Shown here: positions 50,398 through 59,028 of the stretch, piece after piece
Layout: each line of letters opens with the position of its first letter
How positions within the stretch are numbered: the first letter of the stretch is position 1
Assembly (NCBI GenBank): GCA_964437415.1
Contig: CAYTGN010000007.1
Coordinates: forward strand, 108,851 to 172,850
Direction: 5' to 3'
Length of the DNA: 64,000 nt
From: CADEDV01 sp964437415
GTDB taxonomy: Bacteria; Bacteroidota; Bacteroidia; Chitinophagales; Chitinophagaceae
Notes under the pieces: model-generated
Databases searched by the model: none
Told to the model about the DNA's origin: nothing
Seen by the model: only the letters and a program-made list of their open reading frames with translations
Program-made: the position numbers and the translations under genes

Positions 50398-50949
50398 ATG
50401 TTGCGGACATCACTTGTCAACAACACGGAAGAACTGCAGCAAATCCTTCAGTTGCAAAAAGAAAATCTCATTCAGCACCTTGCTGAAGATGAAAGCAGGT
50501 CGCAGGGATTCGTCACCATGCATCACAGCCCGGAAATATTGCTTCGTATGCATGAGATGGCTCCTTCTGTTATCATTAAAGACAATGAGAGGCTGGTTGC
50601 CTACGCATTAACCATGCTCAAAGAATGTCGTGACCTGGTGCCTGCCCTTCAATCCATGTTTGACCTTTTTGACATACTAAGCTGGAAAAATAAACCATTG
50701 AACAGCTACCGCTATTATGTGATGGGGCAAATATGTGTGGCAAAACAATACAGGGGAAAAGGACTGGTGAATGAATTGTACCGGTACCATAAAGATATCT
50801 ACAGCCCGAAATTTGATCTCTTTCTCACTGAGATCGCCACCCGCAACCATCGTTCACTGAAAGCACATCAGACGGCCGGGTTTCAAACAATACATATTTA
50901 CAGGGATCATCTTGATGAATGGGCCGTTGTTGGCTGGGACTGGAGCTGA
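50398..50949 (+). CDS. GNAT family N-acetyltransferase
   Basis: This 183-residue protein is a GNAT acetyltransferase. The acetyl-CoA loop lies in ICVAKQYRGKGLVNELYRYHKD (about residues 112-133), and the following strand LFLTEIATRNHRSLKAHQTAGF (about 142-163) completes the fold. The substrate is unknown. It starts six bases after the mutase stop, so it is probably in the same transcript, and it is convergent with the PIN-domain toxin gene, ending three bases from it. Confidence 0.88.
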   Translation: MLRTSLVNNTEELQQILQLQKENLIQHLAEDESRSQGFVTMHHSPEILLRMHEMAPSVIIKDNERLVAYALTMLKECRDLVPALQSMFDLFDILSWKNKPLNSYRYYVMGQICVAKQYRGKGLVNELYRYHKDIYSPKFDLFLTEIATRNHRSLKAHQTAGFQTIHIYRDHLDEWAVVGWDWS

Positions 50950-50952
50950 TCA

Positions 50953-51375
50953 TTATTTGATATCCACCAGGTATTTTTCAAAATAGCTTTTACAGTTCAA
51001 CACCTCTATATCTGAAAAATAGAAATCCTTCTCATCTTCCGTGATGATACATTTACACCTGCTTTCAGCAGCAGCATAGTATTCCAGTCCGTCTTCAAAA
51101 TCCTGTATTGCCTTGTTTGCAGAAACTTTCCTGTTGGTGACTTCAGTGACCGGGGTTATTGAAATGTGTTTTGATAAGATTACAATCTTCTGAAGTGCTG
51201 TTTTCTTGTTTTTCTTTTGCGCAAAATAGAAGGCTATTGCCAGACATAGAGGGGATGTGTATACTTCATAGCCTTTTCTGTCCGTCAGGCTAAGAATGCG
51301 GGAAGAATAGCTGAACAAAGGATACTCATTGTTCAGTACCGACACAAGCACATTAGCATCCAGGAATATTCTCAT
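50953..51375 (-). CDS. PIN-domain ribonuclease toxin (VapC-like)
   Basis: This 140-residue protein has the PIN fold of VapC-type toxins, which cut RNA with a metal-binding acidic centre. The expected acidic residues are in MRIFLDANVLVSVL (D6), IQDFEDGLEYYAA (about D93) and CIITEDEKDF (about D113). The length is typical. Its ATG overlaps the stop of the antitoxin gene by four bases (ATGA), so the two are translated together. It is the second gene of the pair. Confidence 0.88.
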   Translation of the reverse strand: MRIFLDANVLVSVLNNEYPLFSYSSRILSLTDRKGYEVYTSPLCLAIAFYFAQKKNKKTALQKIVILSKHISITPVTEVTNRKVSANKAIQDFEDGLEYYAAAESRCKCIITEDEKDFYFSDIEVLNCKSYFEKYLVDIK

Positions 51376-51629
51376 TTTTTAGAAGAATAATATTCAGCTT
51401 TGGCGGTTTTCCTGCTTTTCCTTTTGGTTTGATATACCGCCTCACCTTCAGACACAATGCTTACCCATTCTGAAATCGGGAGTTCTTCAAGGGATGAATA
51501 ATGCCCGGAAATGGTTTTTTGTAACAGGAACTCAACCAGGCGGGATAAGCTGATATTGTTTTTTTCGGCAAACCGCTTGGCCCTGTTGGCAACCCCTTCA
51601 TCAAAGCTTAATGTGATCTTTGCATCCAT
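51372..51629 (-). CDS. DUF6364 ribbon-helix-helix antitoxin
   Basis: This 85-residue protein begins MDAKITLSFDEGVANRAKRFAEKNNISLSRLVE, a ribbon-helix-helix DNA-binding pattern: a short strand, then two helices. It matches the DUF6364 group of antitoxins paired with PIN toxins. The C-terminal half (about residues 45-85), which ends in many lysines, should wrap the toxin. A longer frame starts at a GTG at 51647, but that codon lies at the promoter's -7 box, so the ATG at 51629 is used. Two TACGTA sites in the promoter could be its operator. Confidence 0.85.
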   Translation of the reverse strand: MDAKITLSFDEGVANRAKRFAEKNNISLSRLVEFLLQKTISGHYSSLEELPISEWVSIVSEGEAVYQTKRKSRKTAKAEYYSSKK

Positions 51630-51646
51630 AACACACTCATTTGACA

Positions 51647-51654
51647 CAAAACTA
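51647..51654 (-). promoter_or_regulatory. -7 box of the PIN/RHH toxin-antitoxin operon
   Basis: TAGTTTTG on the minus strand matches TAnnTTTG. A TTTG lies 15 bases upstream of it as a possible -33 element. Confidence 0.6.
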
Positions 51655-51661
51655 CTATTAA

Positions 51662-51689
51662 TACGTAAACAAAAAAATAGTACTACGTA
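51662..51689. promoter_or_regulatory. Putative operator of the toxin-antitoxin operon
   Basis: Two palindromic TACGTA sequences (51662-51667 and 51684-51689) lie 22 bases apart, two helical turns, within and just upstream of the -33/-7 spacer. Confidence 0.5.
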
Positions 51690-51734
51690 TAAATTTGCTA
51701 AAAATGGAGAGGGATTTTTGCTAAATCCAGGGCA

Positions 51735-53396
51735 TCAGCCCTTCTTCACTTCCTTTGCCCAGGCATCTTTCAGTGTAACCGTCCGGTTGAACACCATACC
51801 GCTTGCGCTGCTGTCTTTATCCAGCACAAAATATCCTTTGCGGATGAACTGGTAGCGTTCATCAAACTTCGCATTCTTTAAGGCCGGTTCAGCAAAAGCA
51901 GAAGAAACAACCTGCAGGCTGTCCGGGTTAAGATATTCTTTGAAATCGCCTTCTTCATCTGTCGGGTCTTCCACCCGGAACAACCGATCATACAGCCGGA
52001 CTTCGGCGCTGACAGCATGTTTCACACTCACCCAATGCAAAGTGCCTTTCACATTAATTCCGGATGTATCATTACCGCTTTTACTTTCAGGAATATAAGT
52101 GCAGCGGATTTCACTGATGTTTCCGTCAGCATCTTTTATCACATCATCGCATTTGATGATATAGGCACTTTTTAAACGAACCATCTGCCCCGGCGCAAGC
52201 CTGAAATACTTCTTTGGAGGATATTCCATAAAATCCTCCCGTTCAATATACAGTTCGCCGCTAAACGGCAGTTCTCTTTCCCCGCCATTGGGGTCTTCGG
52301 GATTGTTTTCGCTATGTAAAATTTCCTCAGCAGCAGTGTAATTGCTGATCACCACTTTCAACGGATCGAAAACCACCATGCGGCGCTGCGAAATTTTATT
52401 CAGATGTTCTCTTACACAAAATTCCAGCAACCCTACATCCACCATGTTCTCTCTTTTGGCCACCCCTATCCTGTCGCAAAACTCACGGATACTTTCGGGA
52501 GAATAACCTCTTCTGCGTAAACCGCTGATGGTCGGCATCCGCGGATCATCCCAGCCGCTGACATGTTTTTCATTCACTAATTGCAGCAGCTTTCTTTTGC
52601 TTGTTACAGTATAATTGATATTTCGGCGGGCAAATTCGTATTGATGTGATGGATAGATGCCGAGGTTTTGTATCAGCCAGTCGTATAACTCACGATGCGG
52701 CACAAACTCAAGTGTGCAGATGGAATGGGTCACTTCTTCAATGGAGTCGCTTTGCCCATGCGCCATATCATACATCGGGTAAATGCACCATTTATCACCG
52801 GTGCGATGGTGATGGGCATGTTTGATGCGGTATAATACCGGGTCCCTCATCAGCATATTGATATGCGCCATATCAATCTTTGCCCGCAGGGTGCGGCTGC
52901 CATCGGGAAATTCACCGTTCTTCATCCGGGTGAAGAGATCAAGATTTTCATTTATGCTCCTGTCGCGGTAAGGACTGTTTTTGCCGGGTTCGGTTGGTGT
53001 TCCTTTCATCGCTGCCATTTCTTCCGAAGTGGAATCATCCACGTAGGCCAGTCCCTGCTGAATCAATTTCACCGCATATTCATACAACGTATCAAAATAA
53101 TCAGAAGCATACCGTTCATGTTTCCACTCAAAACCCAGCCACTTCACATCTTCTTTAATGCTATCCACATACTCGGTTTCCTCCGTCACCGGGTTGGTAT
53201 CATCAAAACGGAGGTTGGTATAGCCGGGATATTTTTTGGTGAGGCCGAAATTGAGACAAATGCTGCTGGCATGACCTATGTGCAGGTAGCCATTGGGCTC
53301 CGGCGGAAAACGGGTGACAATGGATTTATACTTCCCGTTTTTCAGGTCTTCTTCGATGATCTCTTCCAAAAAATTCAGGCTGCGTTCTTCTGACAT
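51735..53396 (-). CDS. glnS: Glutaminyl-tRNA synthetase
   Basis: This 553-residue class I synthetase joins glutamine to its tRNA. The HIGH motif is in PEPNGYLHIGHASSICLNFG (about residues 31-50), and the KMSKS-like loop is VTSKRKLLQLV (about 273). The C-terminal half (about 345-553) is the two-barrel anticodon-binding domain. The length matches bacterial GlnRS, which separates it from glutamyl-tRNA synthetases. Having GlnRS means tRNA-Gln is charged directly. A short gap follows before the PIN/RHH pair on the same strand, which has its own promoter. Confidence 0.97.
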   Translation of the reverse strand: MSEERSLNFLEEIIEEDLKNGKYKSIVTRFPPEPNGYLHIGHASSICLNFGLTKKYPGYTNLRFDDTNPVTEETEYVDSIKEDVKWLGFEWKHERYASDYFDTLYEYAVKLIQQGLAYVDDSTSEEMAAMKGTPTEPGKNSPYRDRSINENLDLFTRMKNGEFPDGSRTLRAKIDMAHINMLMRDPVLYRIKHAHHHRTGDKWCIYPMYDMAHGQSDSIEEVTHSICTLEFVPHRELYDWLIQNLGIYPSHQYEFARRNINYTVTSKRKLLQLVNEKHVSGWDDPRMPTISGLRRRGYSPESIREFCDRIGVAKRENMVDVGLLEFCVREHLNKISQRRMVVFDPLKVVISNYTAAEEILHSENNPEDPNGGERELPFSGELYIEREDFMEYPPKKYFRLAPGQMVRLKSAYIIKCDDVIKDADGNISEIRCTYIPESKSGNDTSGINVKGTLHWVSVKHAVSAEVRLYDRLFRVEDPTDEEGDFKEYLNPDSLQVVSSAFAEPALKNAKFDERYQFIRKGYFVLDKDSSASGMVFNRTVTLKDAWAKEVKKG

Positions 53397-53531
53397 AGTG
53401 AATTAATAATGAGGGGCAAAGATAGGAAAGCGGGGGCAGACCATTTATGAACATCCCATATCATTCACAAACACTTTCTAATCTCTGTAACATTTGAAGT
53501 TCTACATTCGTCATGTATAAAACCTTCAAGT

Positions 53532-53942
53532 ATGAGAAAACTATCCTTCTTTACAATTTTCCTATTGGTGGGTTTAGCCGCATTTTCACAACCCAGGAAA
53601 TCAAAAGTGGTGATCTTTAAACCGGAATTCCCAGAGACTATACTAGCCTCAGCTAATGATGTAACGGATTTTCTGCATCAATGGTTTATCGTCAGGGCTT
53701 CGTTTGATAAACTGAAAGTTGAATCAAACGGAAAAAAATATTTTATGATGGCCCTGGATAAACAAGAGGCTAAAACAGTTGTTTTCCGGCTTAGAAAAAT
53801 GAATGGGAAATACTGTATTTCACCGCTTGACCGTATCAGCATATGTAAATGCGGCCATATGGACATGGATAAATTCAGCTTTAAAAAGAATAAAATGAAC
53901 GGGTGTGCTGACTGTGGCCTCTCAACTGCTGGCGCCTTATAA
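53532..53942 (+). CDS. Small secreted protein with cysteine pairs
   Basis: I do not recognise this 136-residue protein. It has a signal peptide (about residues 1-19, ending AAFSQ), so it is exported. The C-terminal part contains ISICKCGHMDMDKFSF then MNGCADCGLS, two CxC/CxxC pairs with a histidine and aspartates, which could bind a metal ion. The rest is beta-strand-like with many lysines. It has no operon partner on its strand; 99 bases separate it from the ArsR gene and include operator-like repeats. Function is open. Confidence 0.7.
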   Translation: MRKLSFFTIFLLVGLAAFSQPRKSKVVIFKPEFPETILASANDVTDFLHQWFIVRASFDKLKVESNGKKYFMMALDKQEAKTVVFRLRKMNGKYCISPLDRISICKCGHMDMDKFSFKKNKMNGCADCGLSTAGAL

Positions 53943-53984
53943 ATAGAACCGTCACTTTAAAAAAACGTTGCGGGAAATTTTGCG

Positions 53985-54037
53985 TAACCGAAAGGTTTCC
54001 TATATTTGTAACCGAACGGTTACTCAAAACCGGTTAC
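53985..54037. promoter_or_regulatory. Operator cluster of the ArsR-SRPBCC operon
   Basis: Three related inverted repeats lie around the promoter: GTAACCGAAAGGTTTC (53984-53999), the perfect GTAACCG-AA-CGGTTAC (54008-54023), and AACCGGTTAC (54028-54037). The central one directly overlaps the end of the -7 box and the start of transcription. Confidence 0.7.
54001..54008 (+). promoter_or_regulatory. -7 box of the ArsR-SRPBCC operon
   Basis: TATATTTG matches TAnnTTTG, 33 bases before the ATG at 54042, flanked by operator-like palindromes. Confidence 0.6.
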
Positions 54038-54041
54038 AGCT

Positions 54042-54386
54042 ATGAGAAGAGACGTATTCCAGGCCATTGCCGACCCCACCCGCCGGGAGATCATTCAACT
54101 GGCCGGCCAGCAACCCTTACCACTAAACACTATCGCAGGTCACTTTGATGTCAGCAGGCCTGCCATTTCCAAACACATCCGCATATTGACAGAATGTGGC
54201 CTGCTGGTCATTCAGCAAAAAGGCCGTGAAAGATATTGCCGCACCAGGCCGGAGAAACTTAATGAAGTTTCAGCATGGATTGATGAATGCCGGCATTTCT
54301 GGACACTGAAACTGGATGCGCTGGGGCGGTATGCAGAAGATATGCAGCAAAGAAACAGCAAAAAGAAATCAACGAGCAAAAAATAA
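54042..54386 (+). CDS. ArsR family transcriptional regulator
   Basis: This 114-residue repressor is a winged-helix protein of the ArsR type: RRDVFQAIADPTRREIIQLA (about 2-21), then the recognition helix FDVSRPAISKHIRILTECGLL (about 43-63) and a wing with KGRERYCRT. No metal-binding ELCVCDL motif is present, so it is not a metal sensor. Such regulators, paired with SRPBCC proteins, are common in Bacteroidota and respond to unknown small molecules. Three palindromic sites precede the gene and suggest autoregulation. The SRPBCC gene starts ten bases after its stop. Confidence 0.95.
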   Translation: MRRDVFQAIADPTRREIIQLAGQQPLPLNTIAGHFDVSRPAISKHIRILTECGLLVIQQKGRERYCRTRPEKLNEVSAWIDECRHFWTLKLDALGRYAEDMQQRNSKKKSTSKK

Positions 54387-54396
54387 ATCAACTTGT

Positions 54397-54834
54397 ATGA
54401 GCACAGCACAACCTCTTATTGTAGAAAAAATAATCAATGCCCCTGCTCACCTGGTGTGGGAAGCCATCACCAGCAAAGAACACATGAAGCAATGGTATTT
54501 TGATATTGCCGAATTTAAAGCCGAAGAAGGATTTGAATTTCAATTTTATGGCCAGGGCCATAAAGGTGAGCAATACCTGCACCTTTGCAGAATAACAGAA
54601 CTAATCCCCGGCAAAAAACTATCCTATAGCTGGAAATATGACAACTACGATGGAAACTCATTCGTCAGTTTTGAATTGTTTGAAGAAGATGGCAAAACAA
54701 GAGTAAAGCTCACCCACGAAGGACTTGAAAGCTTTCCCGCAAGCAACCCTGATTTTGCCAAAAGCAGTTTTACAGAAGGATGGACATGGCTTATTCAAAA
54801 AAGTCTGCCCGGGTTTTTGGAAAAACATGATTGA
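54397..54834 (+). CDS. SRPBCC (AHSA1-like) ligand-binding protein
   Basis: This 145-residue protein is a START/Bet v 1-like (SRPBCC) domain of the AHSA1 type: VEKIINAPAHLVWEAITSKEHMKQWYFD at the start forms the first strand and helices, and EGWTWLIQKSLPGFLE near the end forms the long closing helix. The fold holds a hydrophobic ligand; the partner ligand and function are unknown. It lies ten bases after an ArsR-type repressor gene, and the pair is a common operon in Bacteroidota. The ATG at 54397 is used; upstream codons belong to the ArsR frame region. Confidence 0.93.
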   Translation: MSTAQPLIVEKIINAPAHLVWEAITSKEHMKQWYFDIAEFKAEEGFEFQFYGQGHKGEQYLHLCRITELIPGKKLSYSWKYDNYDGNSFVSFELFEEDGKTRVKLTHEGLESFPASNPDFAKSSFTEGWTWLIQKSLPGFLEKHD

Positions 54835-54896
54835 TCACTATCTGTTTCTTGCTAACAAGAACTTTTAAATATTGGTATTTCATCCAGGGTTTCACC

Positions 54897-55241
54897 TCAC
54901 GAAGAAGTGCTGGAATAGCTCCTCGCCCTTACCACTTTCATCTGGTGGTCGAGATAGAAAATAATATACCAGCTTGTTTTTACCGGCACTGACTTGCCGT
55001 CAAAACTGCTTTGCTGGCCCTTTATTTCAAAGCGGTGCTCCAGTGTCCACTCCACTTCATGTTTCTTATCAGCAAAATGTTCAAGATTCCCGAATGAAAC
55101 TGCGGTATAATCTTTTTCGGCAAACATTTTTTTGAACAGGTAGTCTATGATTGATTCCCTTGCCAGTTCATTGGCCGAACGGTTGTTTTGCGCTGCTGCA
55201 AGAAACGGGGCAAGCAGGAAAAGAAAGAAGATAGTCCGCAT
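54897..55241 (-). CDS. Small secreted protein of unknown function
   Basis: This 114-residue protein has a signal peptide (about residues 1-17, ending LAAAQN) and a mature domain of about 95 residues. ESIIDYLFKKMFAEKDYTAVSFGNLEH, EVEWTLEHRFEIKG and SWYIIFYLDHQMKVVRA give a helix followed by a sheet, as in small NTF2-like or cystatin-like folds, but I cannot name a family. It ends in a serine/threonine-rich tail. No close partner is visible on its strand, and the region before it is intergenic. Confidence 0.75.
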   Translation of the reverse strand: MRTIFFLFLLAPFLAAAQNNRSANELARESIIDYLFKKMFAEKDYTAVSFGNLEHFADKKHEVEWTLEHRFEIKGQQSSFDGKSVPVKTSWYIIFYLDHQMKVVRARSYSSTSS

Positions 55242-55351
55242 AGCTATATTTTTTAAAGATGAAAAGATGCGGAACGGTCATGAAGTAACCGTAAGTTACA
55301 ATCACAACGAAGCGGAAAATTTTAAAAATGGATAAATGGTATCCCCTGCGA

Positions 55352-55603
55352 TCAGTTTTCTGTTTCACTCATAAAAAAACCGGTATCGGCAAGGATAATA
55401 CCCGGGTTGGTATAATTGAGCAAACTGCTTTTTATGATACCGGTAAGTTCTTTACGGCTCATGCAAAAAGCGGAGTTGACCAATGAAAGTTTCCAGGAAT
55501 TGATCTTGAAGAAAGCTAATCTCGCCGTTTGGGCGGTGTGTTCATCGGCGAAGCGGAACTGCCCGGCAATATAAGCCCGGTCGTCGTGGTATGGCTTGTT
55601 CAT
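55352..55603 (-). CDS. Small protein of unknown function
   Basis: I do not recognise this 83-residue protein, which has no signal peptide or membrane segment. The composition is ordinary for a real gene, with RAYIAGQFRFADEHTAQTARLAFFKINSWKLSLVN as a possible helix-strand unit and a single LNYTNPGIILADTG strand later. It sits alone on the minus strand, 110 bases upstream of a small secreted-protein gene and 137 bases downstream of the DUF2807 gene. It could be a short regulatory or binding protein. The confidence is moderate because of its size. Confidence 0.6.
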   Translation of the reverse strand: MNKPYHDDRAYIAGQFRFADEHTAQTARLAFFKINSWKLSLVNSAFCMSRKELTGIIKSSLLNYTNPGIILADTGFFMSETEN

Positions 55604-55685
55604 ACGAACGGATATTGGTTTTTAAAGGATCTGGACCAGATACTAACGAAGAAAAACAGCTAAAATTGTTTCCAGGCGGATTTAC

Positions 55686-55714
55686 AAAAAAATCCCCGGC
55701 TTTTCCGCCGGGGA
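55686..55714 (-). terminator. Rho-independent terminator of the DUF2807/TonB receptor transcript
   Basis: TCCCCGGC (55693-55700) pairs with GCCGGGGA (55707-55714) around a six-base loop. On the minus strand it is followed by seven Ts, 27 bases after the DUF2807 gene stop. Confidence 0.88.
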
Positions 55715-55740
55715 CTATACTAACCCTTTCAGCCCCTGTG

Positions 55741-56457
55741 TTATAGTGGCAAGACCCGACCCGATCCGGAAACCTGGCTGCTGATAACAGGATTGCCGAG
55801 GTAGTAAACAGAGCCGCTGCCGGAAATAGTGGCCGACAATGTTTGCTGTGTTTTTACCTTAATATCTCCCGAACCGCTGATCTCTGCAGTGGCTTTCTCT
55901 GCCTGTACAGCGCTGAGATTAATGCTTCCGCTGCCGCTGATCTTCAGTTGTTCATTTTTGGCGGTGCCGGCCAGCACACTGATATTTCCTGAACCGCTGA
56001 TGTTGGCCGTCAACTTATCAGCAATAGCCACCTGCTGCACATTGATGTTGCCCGAACCGCTGATGCGAAGACTGAGATTATCCTCTGCCAGCGGGCCCGA
56101 AAGATTGAATTCAGCAGAACCGCTCAGATTTACCGATCCCAGGGATGGAGAACTGACATTCACAATGATCGGTTCATGACTTTTCACCCTCACGCCGTTT
56201 TTGAATTTAATGAGGAGCTCATCTCCGATCTTCTCCGTCCGCAACACTTCCAGGATGTTTTGCTGGGCGATCACCTCTACTTTATAGACAGGATCAATGA
56301 TATAATTCACTTTGCCGCTGATGCTGACATCAACTTTTGAAAAATTGCTGACCGTTCTTGTTTGCTGCAGCACAGGCCCTTCTCCCACCACTTTTTCACA
56401 GGAACTGAAGATGGATGCTATCAGAATGAATAATAAGGCAACATTTACTTTTTTCAT
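55741..56457 (-). CDS. DUF2807 beta-helix lipoprotein
   Basis: This 238-residue protein has a lipoprotein signal peptide (lipobox SIFSSC, cysteine about residue 19). The mature part contains the DUF2807 (head GIN) domain: a right-handed parallel beta-helix with about seven turns, each carrying a (L/I)-x-I-SGSG-x-(I/V) motif (about residues 110-235). Such proteins are common in Bacteroidota, and their function is unknown; adhesion or envelope roles are suggested by location. The ATG at 56457 gives a clean signal peptide. It follows the TonB receptor gene by 28 bases and is probably co-transcribed with it, ending at a strong terminator. Confidence 0.92.
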   Translation of the reverse strand: MKKVNVALLFILIASIFSSCEKVVGEGPVLQQTRTVSNFSKVDVSISGKVNYIIDPVYKVEVIAQQNILEVLRTEKIGDELLIKFKNGVRVKSHEPIIVNVSSPSLGSVNLSGSAEFNLSGPLAEDNLSLRISGSGNINVQQVAIADKLTANISGSGNISVLAGTAKNEQLKISGSGSINLSAVQAEKATAEISGSGDIKVKTQQTLSATISGSGSVYYLGNPVISSQVSGSGRVLPL

Positions 56458-56485
56458 GATTGTTAATTTGAAATTATTGATAAGG

Positions 56486-58843
56486 TTAAAACTCAATTTT
56501 ATAATTCAGTACCGGTATCAGCCCCATCTGGTAATTGGTCACTACTTTATTTTTCTCTTTATCCCAGCTTTGGTTAAATACATTTTCCCGGTTGGTCACA
56601 TTCTGAATATCCAGCGACAGGGTGCTGGTGAGCCGGCGACGGTTCCATTTGATGCTGGCCCGAAGATCGGTACGGAAATAAGCCGGGTTCTTTAAGCTGA
56701 ATGCTTCTTTTTCTATGAAAACTGCATAGCCCGCCAGTTGAGAAGCTTCAACGTCAATCGGTGTATCCCGGAGACCACCTGCATAGATGGTTTTAATGTT
56801 CAGGCTGACGGTTTTGGATTTCCTTGCCACTACAAAATCCTTCCCTGCGATCAATGTGCTGATATGATTCCCGTTGAACCTGGTGTTTCTTTCAATACCA
56901 TCCAGCGCTGTATATCTTGACTGGTATAATGAATTGGTAAGCGTCAGGTAAAAATCATTGTGCAGGTATCTTTCCAAAGAAATTTCAAGACCATAATTCC
57001 GGCCTTTGCCTTTGTTCACCAGGGGGTCGGTGAGATAGCTGAATTCAATATTCAATGCCGATAAGGTGCTGCTGTCATGTGATGCCACCGGCACATTGAA
57101 CAAATGCTGGTAATACAGTTCTGTCTTGATGTGCAGGTTGGCTGACAACCGGTAATTATAGGAAAGCACATAATGATGCGAACGGGTGAGATCGAGATTT
57201 TTGTTGGGCATGATCACCGATCCATCGGCCAGCTCTTGCTGTGCAAAATACAAACCCCATGTTTGCACCTGGCTGTGAAGCCCATATCCGAATGCCAGGC
57301 CGCTGCGTTTATTAATATTCCATTTCACAGAGGCACGGGGTTCGGCTGCAGATGTATTGTTCAATGCAAGCCGCAGGTAATGCAATCCCCCGTTGAGTGT
57401 GATCTTGTCCGATGGTTTGTATTGCCATTGTGCAAATGCCTGCTGCGTGGAAGTGTTGCCGGATACATTCACTTTTTCTTCCAAAGGGTCGCCTTCATGC
57501 TCGGCAGAAAGCTGGTAAACGCCAAATTTTATATCACTGTAAATAACTCCGGCACGCAGGTTCAGCCGCTTGCTGAATTTATAATTGATCGTTGAATTGG
57601 CCACCCATTTACGGGTATTGAATTTATCCGTGTGAGAGGGTGTACGGGAAAGATCATCCCCGGTAAAATCTTCATTGAAACCAATAATTGTCTTTGAAAT
57701 GCCGATGCCAGTTTTAACAGACAGTTTATTACCGGCACGGATGTTATGTGTGATACCGTTCATACTGGCATTGGAAATAAAATCAAAAGAATAGCGGTCT
57801 GACCGGCTCTCCCATTTTGACGAATCTTCCGCATCATAGACCTGGTCGCTGCGGCCATTGAAACCAAACAGGCTGAAATTTCCCAGGCGACCTGCAGGCA
57901 GGTGAATATTATAAGACAGGTCCTGGAAATTGGTCACACCATTATCACCGATCACTCCGATCTTGTTCAGCAGGGTTAGTGTGGAGTAACGATAATTTAT
58001 AAGATAAGAACCTTTGTATTTTTTTGAAAACGGTCCCTCCAGTGAAGCATTCAAACCCAACACACCGGCCTGCAAGCTGTATTCCCTTTTTTCATTGTTT
58101 CCTTTCCGCAGGTGAAGATCAAACACACCGCTGACGGCATTTCCATATTCTGCCGGAAAAGCTGCTGTTACAAAATCAGAATTGGAAAGCAATTGAGCAC
58201 TGAGGATGGAGATGCCGCCACCGCTGTTGCCGGGCAAAGCAAAGTGATTGGGGTTGGGAATATCCATTCCTTCCATCCGCCACAGCAATCCTGTTGGTGA
58301 ATTTCCGCGGATGATGATACTGTTATTACCATCATCTACTGCCAGCACACCGGGAAATGCAACGGCCATCCGCAAAGGATCATTCACTGCGGCTGCATAT
58401 TTCTGTGTTTCCTCAACTGTAAAGGCACGGGTGCTCACCGCACTCATATCATTGATTGGTTTATTTTTCTTGCTGTTGGCTTTCAGCACCACTTCCGATT
58501 CGATCTTCACCAGGGCTTCCATCGGGATAGTGAGTACGGTTTCCTTGCCGGAATTGACCATGATATTATCCAGCACCACTTCCCGGAAACCGGCATAGCT
58601 GATCGTAAGACTATAAGAACCTACAGGAATATCCCGGAAGCGAAACTCACCGTCTGTGCCGGTGATAACAGAACGTTGCAGCGGAAGCAAAGTAATTGTG
58701 GCCCCGCTGAGCGGATGCTGCAGGATATGTTCAACTGTAGTGCCCCTGAGTTGCCCGGTATATTGCGCAGATGCGGAAAAACAAATGACTATAAAAAGAA
58801 AGAAAGCAAATATGGACCTGCCGGTCACTGTCCGAATCTTCAT
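56486..58843 (-). CDS. TonB-dependent receptor
   Basis: This 785-residue outer membrane protein has a signal peptide (about 1-26, ending ASAQ), a carboxypeptidase D-like beta-sandwich (about 30-115, with GTDGEFRFRDIPVGSYSLTISYAGF), a plug domain (about 145-245, with DPLRMAVAFPGVLAVDDGNNSIIIRGNSPTGLLWRMEGMDIPNP) and a 22-stranded barrel. It imports or senses a ligand with energy from TonB; the ligand is unknown. It has no N-terminal STN domain, although an ECF sigma, FecR and STN-containing protein lie directly upstream. That upstream operon is separated by 185 bases. DUF2807 follows it closely. Confidence 0.93.
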   Translation of the reverse strand: MKIRTVTGRSIFAFFLFIVICFSASAQYTGQLRGTTVEHILQHPLSGATITLLPLQRSVITGTDGEFRFRDIPVGSYSLTISYAGFREVVLDNIMVNSGKETVLTIPMEALVKIESEVVLKANSKKNKPINDMSAVSTRAFTVEETQKYAAAVNDPLRMAVAFPGVLAVDDGNNSIIIRGNSPTGLLWRMEGMDIPNPNHFALPGNSGGGISILSAQLLSNSDFVTAAFPAEYGNAVSGVFDLHLRKGNNEKREYSLQAGVLGLNASLEGPFSKKYKGSYLINYRYSTLTLLNKIGVIGDNGVTNFQDLSYNIHLPAGRLGNFSLFGFNGRSDQVYDAEDSSKWESRSDRYSFDFISNASMNGITHNIRAGNKLSVKTGIGISKTIIGFNEDFTGDDLSRTPSHTDKFNTRKWVANSTINYKFSKRLNLRAGVIYSDIKFGVYQLSAEHEGDPLEEKVNVSGNTSTQQAFAQWQYKPSDKITLNGGLHYLRLALNNTSAAEPRASVKWNINKRSGLAFGYGLHSQVQTWGLYFAQQELADGSVIMPNKNLDLTRSHHYVLSYNYRLSANLHIKTELYYQHLFNVPVASHDSSTLSALNIEFSYLTDPLVNKGKGRNYGLEISLERYLHNDFYLTLTNSLYQSRYTALDGIERNTRFNGNHISTLIAGKDFVVARKSKTVSLNIKTIYAGGLRDTPIDVEASQLAGYAVFIEKEAFSLKNPAYFRTDLRASIKWNRRRLTSTLSLDIQNVTNRENVFNQSWDKEKNKVVTNYQMGLIPVLNYKIEF

Positions 58844-59028
58844 ACAAAAAGGTCATTTAGGTTAGGTTTGCAAAAATGTGAATAGAGAAGAACAATAAAG
58901 CAGCTATACTGTATGAATTGAGCAATCAGCTTTATCAAATGAATTTCCTGCTTCATGTTGTTGTTGTTCACTGTCAGAAGTATAACAACCACCGAAGCAT
59001 TTACCCCTATCAGCAAAAAATAAAAAAA

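Noticed and set aside
55829..56179. Tandem-repeat-like DNA in the DUF2807 gene as a CRISPR or satellite array
   Set aside because: The periodicity comes from the ISGSG beta-helix turns of the encoded protein; the spacing and sequence are not those of a CRISPR array.
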